Assembly: GCA_033675265.1 (NCBI GenBank)
Contig: JAUJYZ010000723.1
Coordinates: forward strand, 1 to 64,000
DNA from: Actinostola sp. cb2023
Lineage: Eukaryota; Cnidaria; Anthozoa; Actiniaria; Actinostolidae
Reading direction: 5' to 3'
Length of the DNA stretch: 64,000 nt
Shown here piece after piece: positions 10,936 through 24,409 of the stretch; position 1 is the first letter of the stretch, and every line of letters begins with the position of its first letter. A model generated the notes under the pieces. It did no database searches and was not told the origin of the DNA. It saw only the letters and a list, made by a program, of their open reading frames with translations. Made by a program: the position numbers and the translations under genes.

Positions 10936-12952
10936 AGCTCTTGCAGCTTTACAAGTCGATTAAAAAAATTGGTTTAAATTTAGCATAATCTAAAAACAAA
11001 TAAAAAATAAATAAGAGACAACCAGGTTTACGACTCTTCCATTTATTACGTGACATTAAAAAGTTTTAAAGAGTAAGCAACATACAGGTAAAACTATATT
11101 ACAGAAAGCTGACATACTAAGTTCATTGTCTGGTACTGAATAACATCAATGGCTACAATAATCTTATGGGAATAAGCTACGAGTGAGTGGCAATAAAGTG
11201 GAGCAATGTGGAGAATATACTTACAGTCACGATCCGCTGACTGCCCGCAAGCGTACGGACTAAATAATAACAAGTATGGATGTTGACTAGAAATAGCCCC
11301 ATGTTAGAAAATGCATCACGAAAAAGTACAATTCATAATAATAATAATGAATGATAATACACACAAATATTTCAACAGTCAATGTAAAACATGGCTTTAT
11401 GGAGGGACAGTTTACTGTACATCACAGAAGAGTGTGCCCACCTTCAACGCATGCCCACAAGTCAGTATTGGACCAAAATAATCAACGATAAGAGATGTAA
11501 ATATACTGAAGGTGGCAACACTTTTTCCGAGCACTGTAAGTCAGAGAGGCGAAGAGTGGTAACACATTCACCAATCTGCTCAAAATATACTGCAAATATT
11601 ATTGACTACATTGCAAAATGCATGGTATACTGTAGAGAATATGTCAATGCATTAATGACAAAATGGCTAAAAATAAATGCAATAACTGGAATGAAAGAGC
11701 AATAGGCACAAATGCAAGATCAAACAACTCACTCAGGTTTGTCCAGTTCTTAGAGGCTCATCTACAAAGCTGTAAATTCACCGCTGTGGCTTCACTCTGC
11801 CAACCAAAGTGTTTGTCTCGTTCACTACAATGCTCAAAAAAGCAGCATTTTGTTGAATGTAAAACTACTAACAATCTTAGTTTACAATAACCCACCGCGT
11901 AGGGTGTTTCGTTCCACATTTCAGGGCTGCAGTCTGGAGAACTCTGAGGTTCTTGTGGACTGGAGAATTGAAGAAAATCAACAAGTGTTCAAAAGAACAG
12001 GTTTCATGCATGTATAAAGCCATTTGAGAGACCACAAGAGAAGATATATATGGCATAATAGGTAGTACTTTATCATTGAAGTTAATGTGCTACTTATCTG
12101 GACTTCATAACAGCCCTGAAAGGGAACATCACAAACTGATGCAATGCCAAACACAAAACACAAGCACTTTAAAACTATTGGTAGTAATTCACATTGCATA
12201 TAGAGTAAGCAAGGGCGTCATAGTACTAAAATATCATTATTATTACAATGTTCTTTCAATGATGTAGTTATTTATACGGACTGCATGCATGGTCGCTTGA
12301 CTTGTGCACTTGCTTGGAGTAGCTGTAAGACCTGTCATTCTATACATTAATTACTTCACTAACATACACCATAAAAATTAAGGTTAAAAGACATTTTAGG
12401 TCAATAAACTACAGTAGTTTTCAGCAATGCACAGGTTGGCACAAGAACTATGAACTCCACCAGAGTCTACTGTGACACACAGTAGTCCGTTCTTCAATCA
12501 GTACGACAAGGCTACGAAGATCCACCAGCAACCTACAAATGTGAAGGCCATAAAAAGTTTACACAAATAGCTAAACTCATAATTGCGCTGGAAGGAAAGA
12601 ATGACGTTAGTAGTTCAATGTGGGGAAAACGCTTTTGAACCATACGTTGGAAAATAATTAAACCACACAACATAGATATAGTCTTAGCAAATGAATTATG
12701 TTAGTACTATATTCTATAATACAGTAGTAATACATTTGGGAATAGTCATAAATGCAGAAATTTCATGGTACCTTCAGCATTGAAGCGAATCTGCAATGAA
12801 ACTTTACAGTTTGCATATACGGTATAGTAATAATACGTATGTACGTGTGTACACACAATTCAATATTGCAGTGGATAAAACTAGGTATATACAGTTGACG
12901 TGAATAATCATATTACAGTTATAGGTTAACATGAATGAAGACATATATACAT

Positions 12953-13078
12953 GGCTCCCTGCGAGAACAGAGCAAGTGACTTGTGATCAAAAACCCAAAT
13001 TCTCCTTTGAAAATTGAGGAAATCTCAATGAGAATTTAGATTTTGATCAGAGATCACTTACGTAGTTCTTGCAGGGAG
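12953..13078. mobile_element. Fold-back element with GTAAGT/CAG near its ends (left arm, copy 1)
   Basis: The ends GGCTCCCTGCGAGAACAGAG and GTAGTTCTTGCAGGGAG are inverted. The interior is two arms of ATCAAAATCTAAATTCTC type around a short loop. The same family lies at 23196-23333, with mirror copies at 37071-37208 and 47334-47458. A partial copy starts near 9417. Confidence 0.8.
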
Positions 13079-15002
13079 AACTTCAGATAGTTATTATAAT
13101 AATCTTCCAGTGACGATCTGTAAAGAATTTAACATTATTTGCAAATGTACGTACAGTATCGCAAACTTCATAATAACTACATGTCATAAAATAACTCAAT
13201 AATGTGCACAGAAAAAGCATAATGTTACGAGGCCATACGGATGTGCTGTCCCTTGCGCTGTTCCCTGGAGAAACATTCACGGTGGTATAAAACACAACTG
13301 ACGAAAATCTCATAATAATAGATGGAATTCCAAGTATATCTTACTACTGTACTAACAGGTAATACATTTTAAAAATATGAAGGTTATCAAGATTGATTCA
13401 GATAACATAAGTACAGAAACTAATGTATTTGAGGTAATATTTCTACATCAACCTCTGACCTCTGAAGGCTCAACCTCATCCCTGCCAGTGTCAATGTTAC
13501 GCCAGACACATCACGCCTCGAAGCCTGTGACTACACCTTTGGTGATCTAACACTTTGAAACAATATATGCAGCAACAAATACTGAGACTTTTTACAATGC
13601 AATATCATTGATGGTCAATTTGATAGTATATTATGTGTACAGTGATATACAATAGCACTCAATCAGGTAATTACCATAGCGACGGTGGAGTGTTTTCACA
13701 TCTAATGAAAAGACAGCATCAACAAAATGCATATTCATTCACAAGATCATTTTGCATAAGATAGAAATAACATCAGCAACAGATTGTATATTCATATACA
13801 AAGATCAAATGTTTAAAAATTACCATGTCGAGTTTTGTGTTTTCTCGTCTGCTAGTGTAACAACAGCATCAACAAAATGCATATTCATTCACAAGATCAT
13901 TTTGCATAAGATAGAAATAACATCAGCAACAAATTGTATATTCATTCACAAGATCATTTTGCATAAGATAAAAAGTTTGTCAACATCAACAACAAAAGTA
14001 TATTCATGGCACATGTGTAAGATCAAAAATTACCATTTCGAGTTTCGTGTTTTCTCTGCTCCTAATAAAGCAACAGCAGCAACACATACTGTATAATATA
14101 TCCATGGCACAAAAATACAATGATTGTGTTAAAAATTACCATGTCGAGTTTTGTGTTTTCTCGTCTCCTAGTAAACAACAGCATCAACAAAATGCATATT
14201 CAAAGTACATACATACATACATTCTTTATTAAGTACCGTATAAACAAAATACTATATATCAATCTATTTGCAACAAAGATCATTTTGGACATTAAAATTT
14301 ACCCTTCTGAACACAGCTTGCTACCTACTAGTGAATACAGTCCAGCAACAACAAAACAAACTACCATAATTATGCTTAAACTATGATTATATTAACAGTA
14401 ATATCAATAACACTATCTATTTTTGCACACATATTTGAACAGAGATATATAATTAGTATGCATTATTTTTATAATTGATAAAGAAAACAATATAACCAAG
14501 AATACAAGTTAGTCGCAAGTATAATAATAATAATAATAATAATAATTTATTTCAGGTCGATAACGTAGGGAGTGGTTACCCAATCTCCCGAGCCGAGGCT
14601 CATGTAAAAAACGCTCGAATATAATACTCATTAAAACTCTCACTGTAGGCAACATAACACATTAATTTTGCAAGAATGATAATCACAAATATTATGTAAC
14701 AAATTTGATATGATTTGTATGAATCGCTAATGATTAAGTTCAAGTACATGTTATAATATGAGATTAATGTTATAATGTAGTTATATATTTATAATAAATA
14801 TTTTAGAATACAGTAATTCAAAGGATATTCCTTCTAGTGGTCACGGAAATGGTTTCAAAATAAATCCAGCAACATAGCGTATGTATATATGTCAACTCTC
14901 TCTAGCAGGACACCCCACACTGCAATGACACCTTAATAGAATGACGACGCATTGTCTGGGCTCTAAGCACCTGTCCTTCTCTAAGACGGACACTTCTGCC
15001 TC

Positions 15003-15241
15003 ATTAGAGAGATTTAGCATCGACGAGAAATGAGAATGCGACGTTAGATGACGAATATATCACATTTGGTTATTGCGCGACTACCGTGACAACGTCACGA
15101 TGTCAAGTTCACGACAGTATTTCACTTGTTTCCACGTCCTCTTCATGACGTTGAGGATGCCAATGGTCGTTTTCACAGTTATTCGTCAGCGTGTGTGCCG
15201 TCCTCTTTCACGTCGCATCATGTTTGCTAAATCTCTCTATT
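15003..15241. mobile_element. MITE with TIR TAGAGAGATTTAGCA
   Basis: TAGAGAGATTTAGCATCGAC at the left is inverted at the right as TGCTAAATCTCTCTA. The interior is rich in ACGTCA-type words. The mirror copy is at about 45172-45413. Confidence 0.65.
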
Positions 15242-15249
15242 ATTGCAAA

Positions 15250-15376
15250 AGTAGGTGGTGGCTAAATGGGATGCCTCAAAAAGACCTTCATGTGTCAAAT
15301 CTATTGTGTTACTCCATCGTTCTATTGTTTATATTTAATGAGGTCCTTTTGAGGCACCACATTTAGTCGCCACCAC
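15250..15376. mobile_element. MITE with TIR AGGTGGTGGCTAAATGGGAT
   Basis: The arms TGGCTAAATGGGATGCCTCA and its inverted partner flank about 60 bp. The same family occurs at 62225-62362 and in the mirror at 45040-45165. Three genomic positions within one window point to an abundant family. Confidence 0.8.
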
Positions 15377-16103
15377 AAAGGTAGGATCCCACTGTACTTC
15401 AATAATCTCGCTCACAAGATTAAATTGCAGAGCCGGACACATATGCCAACAATATTACACACAATGCTAATGCTGCACCATGTATCTGTACCTCTAGCTG
15501 GCCAGCAAGAGTTTGTCCTAAGGGTGTCCAACTTAGAGAAATTTGACTATTTAAATAGACGAGATTTCAGGTTCGAAAAATGTGAATAAAAGGGGATGAA
15601 TGGGAAGTGAATGGGAATAAAAGGGGATGAATGAGTGAACGGGAAGTGGTTCATTCATGACATCAATTAATAAGAACTTACCTTTGTAAGGACGTTTATT
15701 ATTGTGGTGACTGTTGGTTGTTCTGGCCTTCCTGCGGCTGCTGTTGTTGTCCAGGTTGTCCAGGTTGTCCAGGTTGTCCAGGTTGTTGGTAGTAAAGGTT
15801 TTGTTGTTGTTTGAAGTATTGATTCCATGCTGCTGTGTAATCAGGTTGGCCACCCGCGGCTACACACAAATAAACAAGGTGTTGGATAACAGTATTTACT
15901 GTGAACCACCACCACAATCATGCATCATCATCATCACAATCATCCATCCATCATGGTCTATCATCAGCGACCACCACAATCCATCATCAATATTTTTACC
16001 ACCACAATCATCCATCATCACCACAATCAATCGTGATTCACCATGATCATCATCATCTTTTTCAACATGATTCATCATGATCATCTTCAACATTATCCAT
16101 GAC

Positions 16104-17155
16104 AGTATGTGGTTCTAATTGTGAACAGTTCTAATTGTGAACACTTTTCAGTAAAAGTGCCATTTTTATACCGTAAAGTTAAGATCGACAAAAAATATCT
16201 TACCCGAGCAAATATCGATTTATTTTCAATCATTCAATGCAATTTTGGGCTTTCTGACATTTATTCCGCGCAAAATTTCAACTTTGATTCAAAGTAAGCT
16301 GACGACTGCTGTTTACAAATTCGAATTTTAAGTGCGCCTTTAGATTCTCTGTGGCAAAGTTCGCATATTTTCTTTCTAAAAACGCAAAGTTTGGAGTTTG
16401 TTTTTATAATATGAGCTAAAAGGTAAATAATAACACTTTTCTTTACAAAAACAATAATTAGAAAAGTGTTGAAAATGAACGAGCAGCATCGGAATGAAAA
16501 ATTGTGCGTGTTTTTGCGATGTGCATGTAATTGTAAACACGCATATGCTCACGCATAACTTGGCACTTCATAACATATGTAGTTTTTGAGATATAGAGTA
16601 AAATTGCCGCTAATGTACCTGCACTGGTACAATAGCAAATATTGAGAAGGAAATATGTATAAGAAGTCTGCGTTTGTGATACAAATTTTCGCCATTTCGT
16701 TGTTAGCAATTACACGAGTGTGATGAAAGGTATGCATCAATGAACATGCGAACACGTCAGTAATTTAGCGTTGCCGTCTGACTTCACTTCGTTTTAACAT
16801 TTTTCTATCATTCGTATCGAAATAATACGAACATAAATATTGTTTTAAGACAACTTGGAACTTGTACATCGAATTGCAAGGCTAGAAACTGAGAATAATA
16901 CACAATATTAATCCATTAAAAAGCAAGCCAAAAGTGTTCACAATTACAAACATCTGTTCACAATTAGAACTACCAAAGGACATGATATAATAAAATATAT
17001 TTAGAAAAGTTCAATAATAAATACAACGAAACTTAATCACATGTTAGCTGAAGTGTAGAGCTAATTCATAGCAAAGGTTCAGGATAATCATACCATATGT
17101 TGACGAGAAATAACATCAAGTGCAAAAAGTGTTCACAATTAGAACCACATACTGT
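16104..17155. mobile_element. About 1.05-kb element with TIR CAGTATGTGGTTCTAATTGT, in an intron
   Basis: ACAGTATGTGGTTCTAATTG and the following TGAACA are inverted at 17121-17157. Subterminal copies of GTTCTAATTGTGAACA or GTTCACAATTAGAAC occur next to both ends. Internal ORFs are short and unrecognised, so it is probably non-autonomous. It lies in the intron between the last two coding exons. Mirror copy: 43258-44312. Confidence 0.75.
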
Positions 17156-17560
17156 ACCATGATCATCTTGGACATTATGTGGGTCGTTACCATCATGACT
17201 CACCATGATCATCATATGTGCCACTATTATCACTTCAAGGTGTCATATCTTAAATCAATACTTACATGAACCACCTTGAGCTGGCTGTCCAGTGGAGGCA
17301 GCTGCTGCGGCCTGTTGTTGATAATACTGTTGATAATACGCGGCCCAGGCAGCAGAGTAATCTTGAGGGGCACCTAATAGCATGCAGATGACCTTATTTT
17401 TATTTATTCACCTTTTTTTTCACCTTATCGTTACACGTTAATTTTGCACATTATAAAAGTGAGTTAATCTTACCAGAAGCCGATTGCTGACCTTGTTCAG
17501 CCTGGAAAACAAATTTAAAGTCAGGATGGATTTGATTATTGTTCCCAAGGGATCAATACA

Positions 17561-18478
17561 ATAGGACATAAAGTCCCTTCAAGATAATGCCCCCGAAACA
17601 CATACACAAATACAGACACACACTGAAAGTCAGGGAGATCGGGACACTGAGGACGATAAATATGATTAATACAATAGGACACAAAGTCCCCTTCAAGATA
17701 ATGCCCCCTTTCCAACACATACACAAATACAGACACACACTGAAAGTCAGGGAGATCGGGACACTGAGGACGATAAATATGATTAATACAATAGGACACA
17801 AAGTCCCCTTCAAGATAATGCCCCCTTTCCAACACATACATAAATACAGACACACACTGAAAGTCAGGGAGATCGGGACACTGAGGACGATAAATATGAT
17901 TAATACAATAGGACACAAAGTCCCCTTCAAGATAATGTCCCCTTTCCAACACATACATAAATACAGACACACACTGAAAGTCAGGGAGATTGGGACACTG
18001 AGGACGATAAATATGATTAATACAATAGGACACAAAGTCCCCTTCAAGATAATGCCCCCTTTCCAACACATACATAAATACAGACACACACTGAAAGTCA
18101 GGGAGATTGGGACACTGAGGACGATAAATATGATTAATACAATAGGACACAAAGTCCCCTTCAAGATAATGCCCCCTTTCCAACACATACATAAATACAG
18201 ACACACACTGAAAGTCAGGGAGATTGGGACACTGAGGACGATAAATATGATTAATACAATAGGACACAAAGTCCCCTTCAAGATAATGCCCCCTTTCCAA
18301 CACATACATAAATACAGACACACACTGAAAGTCAGGGAGATTGGGACACTGAGGACGATAAATATGATTAATACAATAGGACACAAAGTCCCCTTCAAGA
18401 TAATGCCCCCTTTCCAACACATACATAAATACAGACACACACTGAAAGTCAGGGAGATCAGGACACTGAGGACAATAA
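17561..18478. repeat. 117-bp minisatellite, about 8 copies, intronic (left arm)
   Basis: The unit includes CCCCCTTTCCAACACATACA, CTGAAAGTCAGGGAG and GACACTGAGGACGATAAAT. 117 is divisible by three and the unit has no stop in several frames, which gives long overlapping ORFs on both strands. The array ends about 60 bp before the 28-bp exon 14 of the minus-strand gene. Confidence 0.9.
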
Positions 18479-18627
18479 TTTGTTTAAATCCTGGGTGGTT
18501 CATTAATGTCCCTCTCAAGTCCATTTAGTGGTATACTATCTTGACAACGGTTATCTTAAACTCTCCACCATGGGTATTTTAATCCCTTGGAATGAGACAA
18601 AATGGATTAGGACCACTATTTCAAACC

Positions 18628-19024
18628 AGGGTTCATACTACTAGGAGATTATAAAATTCCAGGGCCCGGTTGTTCGAAAGGCGATTAGTGCTAATCCTGG
18701 ATTAGCGTCAATAGTTTTCTTAAGATTTAATCCTGGATTAGTGCTAATCGCCTTTCGAACAACCGGGCCCAGGAGTTTTCCAGGGTACAAATTTAAAAAT
18801 TCCAGGACCCTTAACTTACAAATTGCCAATTTTCTTGACTAAAACAATTATTTAACAATTTAAATTGTTCTGATATTTAACCCAATACTAATAGAAAATT
18901 CCAAGAGTTTTCCAGGAGTTGGTGTCAAAATTGCAATTTTCCAGGAGTGTTCCAGGGCCCTGGAGGAAATTTTTGAAATTCCAGGAGTTTTCCAGGAATT
19001 CCAGGAGCAGTGCGAACCCTGTCA
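18628..19024. mobile_element. CAGGGTTC...GAACCCTG element with a nested hairpin MITE
   Basis: The outer ends CCAGGGTTCATAC and GCGAACCCTGTC are inverted. The interior is full of TTCCAGGAGTTTTCCAGG-like words. A second, near-perfect hairpin (GGGCCCGGTTGTTCGAAAGG and its complement, 18660-18771) is inserted inside it. A related outer element is at 23805-24220. Confidence 0.7.
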
Positions 19025-19523
19025 CACACCCTCGCTATCTTGAACTTTTTTACTATTCTTGCGAATGTTCAAGATGGCCAGGTTCGACTGTAGTGTAGAG
19101 ACGAGAGACCACTGAGCAACTCAATGTACCCATATGTTAGCCTGGTCATTGTATACTAATAAATTAGCATAAACCATCCAGTGGTCTATCGCAAATCCTG
19201 CAATCTGATTGGTTCGCTACTAGTGGTCTATCGGCTCATAGACCCCGAGTAGATGTAAACAAACAAAATGGCGGCTTCGTCGTCACGTTTTGCTAATGTT
19301 TCAGAGGACTTTCTCCACAAATTATTGTCTGTTGCTTGTTTCTGTCATTTTCTACTGACCTACTGGATGGTTTATGCTAAAACAATTCGACTACTCGTTC
19401 TTGTTTTCTATGATGGATAGTGAACTCGGCACTATGCACCTCGTTGACTATTGTCTCGTAGAAACCTCAAACTCTTAGACTAATAAATTGTTAATTATCA
19501 GTCAATACTCTCAGTACCTTATG

Positions 19524-19622
19524 GATTATACAGTGTTTGTCTCTGACTTCTGTTTTTCTATATAGACGTTTCGGCCATTATAGAAAAACAGAAGTCAGAG
19601 ACAAACACTGTATAATCAATAA
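19524..19622. mobile_element. Near-perfect 99-bp hairpin MITE
   Basis: GGATTATACAGTGTTTGTCT and the following CTGACTTCTGTTTTTCTATA are repeated inverted around GACGTTTCGGCCATT. Mirror copy at 40785-40880. Confidence 0.85.
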
Positions 19623-20356
19623 TGTATCGTAAACCTGACTGCTACTTAAGATATACTCTCAGTACCTGTTGCCCTCCTTGTTGTGTATATTGCTGCTGTC
19701 CATACTGCTGTTGTGAGCAAAACTCTTGCTGGCCATATTGTTGTTGTTGTTGGCCATAAGGGTAACCGCTACCAGACCAAGGTTGTTGCTGTTGTTGTTG
19801 CTGCTGCTGCTGTTGTTGTTGTTGATTCCAGTTAGAATTCTGTTGACCCTGGTTCCACCTAAAGACATTGAAGGTAAAAATATTATTATTTAATATTTCT
19901 AATAATCCTGCGTAGTTATTAGCTCTTTATAGTGTGGAAAAAAAACATGAAAAATAAGGCTTGAAAGTCCTCAGTTGATAAACACATACAAAACTCTCTG
20001 TTTTTGATTCGTAATAACTTCTAGAATACTCGCAATGCAACTTTCCAAAATTGTATATTTTGAAGTACTCTTTCCGATGTCCGAAGCAATAATAATTATT
20101 GCTTAATTATTGATGTGTCTATTTTAAAGGTATGGTATGAATTCGGTCTTATAGCTCTTACTTTTGATTGAAGTTTCCGCCGCCGCCGCCGCCTCCACGG
20201 CCTCTTCCTCCTCCACGAGGCTGCAAGTGAAAAAGAAAGTTCAAACACATATTTCCACCAAGAGCAAACACTCTAATATCACCATCTTTAATGTGTTCGC
20301 ATACTTCTGTTGCTATTGCCGACCAATCAGCTTCCAACATGGCTAGATATATACAG

Positions 20357-20480
20357 CTTATTTGATGGTTTGACATATAATATGTGCAGATATTGTATGA
20401 GATGCGCGGTGCGAGGAAAAATACAAGCAATGAGTAAAATATCCGCAAGTATTATCTGTCAAACCATCAAATAAGGGGTT
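20357..20480. mobile_element. Hairpin MITE with TIR CTTATTTGATGGTTTGACA
   Basis: CTTATTTGATGGTTTGACA at 20357 pairs with its inverted copy ending 20476. It lies in the intron between the KH4 exon and the glycine/arginine exon. Mirror copy at about 39926-40046. Confidence 0.8.
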
Positions 20481-20969
20481 TATTATTCCACAATAGATTT
20501 CGGTTCTTTGTTTCCTGAAGTTTTTGAGCCATTTTTTCTGGGGTTTTTTTTTCGTGCGCTCGCAAGCTACTTTGTAATACGCTATTTTGTATGTTCTCTT
20601 GCCCTTAATATGGTAAAATGATGCCACACAAAATGACAATAAAACAACACTTACATCTTCAATCTTCTCCCTGATCATGTTCTGTGCCTGCTGTATTTGA
20701 GCATCTGTTCCTCTGATTACAAAGTACTTCGTTGGTGAGCTTTCGGGGATGGATCTATTCAGTTCGACATGAGCTCCAGACTGTTGGATGATCTGTCTTA
20801 TAGTCTCTCCTCCTTTGCCAATAATAAGACCACACTTATTGCCAGGTACAGGCGCCTCGACTGTCTTTACTCCAGGCATATTGGGGGATGGTCCTTTAGG
20901 TGGGGGGCCCCCACGCTGACGAGACTAAAAATAGATGACAAGGTGATCACATAAATAAATTGCCCCCTC

Positions 20970-21190
20970 AAATTGAAAACCCCAATCCCACCCTTCCATC
21001 CATAAAGTGGATGTTATACCACCCCACCCTCCGTAAAGTAGCATGGTATACCACCCCACCCCACCATAAAGTAGCATGGTATACCACCCCACCCCACCAT
21101 AAAGTAGCATGGTATACCACCCCACCCCACCATAAAGTAGCATGGCATACCACCCCACCCCATCCCCCATAAAGTAGGATGGTATACTAC
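20970..21190. repeat. 33-bp minisatellite upstream of the KH4 exon (left arm)
   Basis: The unit is GGTATACCACCCCACCCCAC followed by CATAAAGTAGCAT, about six copies. In gene sense it is a G-rich strand (GGTGGGGTGGGGTGG) and ends about 60 bp before the acceptor of the KH4 exon. Mirror: 39222-39415. Confidence 0.9.
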
Positions 21191-21520
21191 TTGGCATTCA
21201 GCAAGAAAATTACCAGCACCTTGCAAGAAGTTGAATTTAATTATCTCGAGCAGCTTTATGAATTATTGTTTTGCCTCTATGAAAATCACTGTTGAATTGT
21301 CATAGCAGTTTTTCTTGCAAACTTTAGCACAGTATTTTCTTGGACTTTCAGCAGTACAAACACAAATAGACCTTTCTCACATTCTGCTCCAATGCCCACA
21401 ATAGCACCAGGTAGAGACTGGGGTAGACATTGCCACACCTTACTGTATTTTGTCTACCCCAATCTCGAGTTGTTTGCGGTCATCAAAGCAAAATGTGGGA
21501 AAAATTTAGATAAATTTGCA

Positions 21521-21676
21521 ATTCTCTATTTTCTCATAGCACATAATGTTTTGCGCCTTGGGGGGTAATACAAAAGAAAATGGTGTTGCATAATTACATG
21601 GTGAACAGAAAGCTTCCATTTTCTTTTGTATTACCCCCAAGGCACAAAGCATTATGTGCTATGAGAAAGTAGAGAA
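21521..21676. mobile_element. 155-bp hairpin MITE
   Basis: CTCATAGCACATAATGTTTT and GGGGGGTAATACAAAAGAAA at the left are inverted at the right. Mirror copy at about 38729-38883. Confidence 0.8.
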
Positions 21677-23195
21677 CAAATCTGGAATCAATCCAAAACA
21701 CAACACCACAAACAGATAAATCTCTCCTTGTAAATTCTAGCACATGATTTATCTCATTTCAAGGTATCATTGAAGAGCACCAAAATTACTGCCACAAGCA
21801 TGATACTTTTAGATTAATAGCTTATTTTTAATGTAACGTCTTGGTGACGGAACTGGCAATATCCTAAAAGAGGTCTTTACTCCTTGCAAGTTTTACGAAA
21901 TACTGAACTATCTGAAAGAATAAGTGCTTATACAATGCATTAATGTACATGCGTGCTGTAAGACTAGAACCCTGAGGCAAAACCGTTGACAATGAGCTTG
22001 TGTCACACTGGTCACATGGCTTTTTAAATCTTCATCTAAAAAACTACAAAATATCAGTATCGTAATACCCCAGTTTGGAGTTGTTTATAGGAACCACCAT
22101 ACTCCTTGTCAAACATTTATTTGCCTTAGTCTTAATCCAGATAATTACCCGTGGAATTTAAAAAGGTGTATATTGTCCAATGATTTTACACCAAATTGAG
22201 GCTGACAACAAAAGATACAATCATCTAAAGTTTGCTGCTGCCTATCAGGATTTGTATGGGTTTTCGGCAATACACAGATCATTACGGAAAGAGCAAATTT
22301 TGGACCTCTGTAACTTTTGTCCCATCTACTTAAATCATTTCAAACTTTTCAAATTTACTAATATTAGCATACTCTTTCCAATAATGATATCTTTGTACGT
22401 TTTAGATCAACATTTACAAAGTCAAGTTCAACCGTGACACAAGTTCTTTCTAGGAGCGTCAACCTCCATCAACTAGATTTATCAAGGATTCTAGCTTCAC
22501 AGAGAACTAGAAGCTACGTGTCTTACGTTTACTTGTAATGAAAAAGCATTAAAATGTTTATCACATTACTGGCACTTTAGTGATATGATATACACTACTG
22601 CGGCAATCTAGAATAGGTGATGTACCCACTGTGTGTAGTGTAAAACCTATACCTGTTCTATTATCTCAGTGATAGTATCTTCAACCTGTCTTAGCTGTTC
22701 CTGAGAGCCTTGTACTGTTGCAATTCTGTTTGGACTGGAAGGATTTTCAGCTGAAAAAATAACAAGTGGATAAAAACTTTTATAATAATAATAATAATAA
22801 TAATAACAATAATAATAGCATTTATATAAACATGATAGAATTACAGCATGGCTGGTGTGGTCGTGTATATCTAAGCATTCTTGGTTTGCAATCAATCCCT
22901 TGAGAATCAAGAGATAAAGACATGGCGGCCATGTTGGTTGAACAAACAATAATGAGCAATCTTTTGTTGAAGTTCAACCAAGATGGCCACCGTGACGTGT
23001 ATTACAAACCACCAATATACTAAACTAAACCCGCAATGAATATGGTATCTCTATCTGTATTATTCATCACTCGGCAGATACTATTGGGTTACTGGCCATA
23101 TAGTCCATCATGGTTCGGCCACCAATTTACAAGTGTACAGTACTGTAGCTATTGTTTTAGCTGCCAAGAACAAAAGCTACACTTGTAAATTACAG

Positions 23196-23333
23196 TTGAA
23201 GGGCTCCCTGCAATAACAGAGTAAGTGACTTGAGATCAAAACCCAAATTCTCCTTTCAAAATCAAAGAATCTCAAGGAGAATTTAGATTTTGATCAGAAA
23301 TCACTTACGTAGTTCTTGCAGGGAGCCCTTCAA
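23196..23333. mobile_element. Fold-back element with GTAAGT/CAG near its ends (left arm, copy 2)
   Basis: TTGAAGGGCTCCCTGCAATA and its inverted partner bound two arms with the words ATCAAAACCCAAATTCTCCT and AGGAGAATTTAGATTTTGAT. It sits inside the intron after the first KH3 exon. See 37071-37208. Confidence 0.85.
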
Positions 23334-23804
23334 TTATGATTGAAACCTCCCCACAATGGCCACCTCTACACAACATTTTGTCCAGGTGGCCATGGTGGAG
23401 AGGCTGAACTGTATTCAACTTACCCTCTGCACTAAACTGCACACGAGCACCAGATTCAGCTTGGATTCTTTTAATAGTTTCTCCACTTCTGCCAATCACA
23501 AAGCCAACTATGTCTCTTGGGACAGGAATCTGATCACAGAATCACCAATAATTATTTTAATTATTCTCTGAATAATTAATAATTATTTTAATTAATATCT
23601 GAATAATTAATTAATTAATAAATATCTGAATAATTAATAAATAATTTAATTAATATCTGAATCATATCAGTTTATTCTGATTTAATGTGACTGCGTGATG
23701 CAGTTAGTTGAGTGCACAAAACGTTGGTCTAGTGACACATACAGTTTGGCATTAAATTTAAGCCATTAATGTACTTTACTAATATGACTACTGTGACTGC
23801 GATT

Positions 23805-24222
23805 CAGGGTTCACACGGAATGTCCACAATAAAATTCCATGACTTTTCCATGACCTGGCCCATAAATCCATGACCTAAATTTAAGAATTACTAACAGTAA
23901 CAAGACACAGATTATAGTGTTCAAATACCACCGAACCTAGACCGAAGCAGTGACCTCTCCTATGACTTTAATATAAATTGTATGTGTGGTTTAATTACTC
24001 TGAAAAGTGTACACATCTGATTTTACGGCAACCTAGTTAGCAAATTTAGCCTTGATCACTATAATCTTAGACTGAACATTTTTTTTGGAGATTGTAAAGG
24101 TAATAAAATTCCATGTCTTTTCCATGACTTTTGACATTTTGGTGAAATTCCAGGACTTTTCCAGGCCTGGAAAATGATTTTCTAAATTCAGTGACTTTCC
24201 ATGACCGTGTGAACCCTGGCGT
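23805..24222. mobile_element. CAGGGTTCACACGG...CCGTGTGAACCCTG element
   Basis: The ends CAGGGTTCACACGGAATGTC and GACCGTGTGAACCCTG are inverted. The interior has repeated TTCCATGACTTTTCCATGAC words. Related to the element at 18628-19024. Mirror at about 36182-36600. Confidence 0.7.
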
Positions 24223-24409
24223 GATGCAGTTCGTACATCATTACAGAAGCAATTCCCAGTTCCGTGAGGCCTGGGAGCAAATGTTCGGTTAAAATCAGCA
24301 TCTTTGAGCTAATTTGAACTCCGCGCCATGCTCATCATAGTTTCTTTATCAAGTGAATCATATATCTCACGCATTACATGTAATCTCAAAGCTCTTACAA
24401 TACTAAGCA

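Larger units (their letters stand above)
10936..15698. other. Left-arm mirror of the region 3' of FUBP
   Basis: This is the inverted counterpart of 44716-49479. No protein gene is recognised. It holds a fold-back element (12953-13078), the mirror of the mini-exon-like repeats (about 13680-14170), an ATA microsatellite (about 14520-14548) and two MITEs (15003-15241 and 15250-15376). It may be 3' UTR and 3' intergenic DNA of the FUBP copy. Confidence 0.6.

Noticed and set aside
17536..18528. ORFs of 300-323 residues on both strands
   Set aside because: They are produced by a 117-bp tandem repeat lying in a FUBP intron. All three long frames come from the same DNA, and the mirror array breaks the frames by a single-base deletion.
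20358..20654. C-terminal extension of the left-arm KH4 reading frame
   Set aside because: It is intron read-through past the donor at 20655 (GAT/GTAAGT) into a hairpin MITE.
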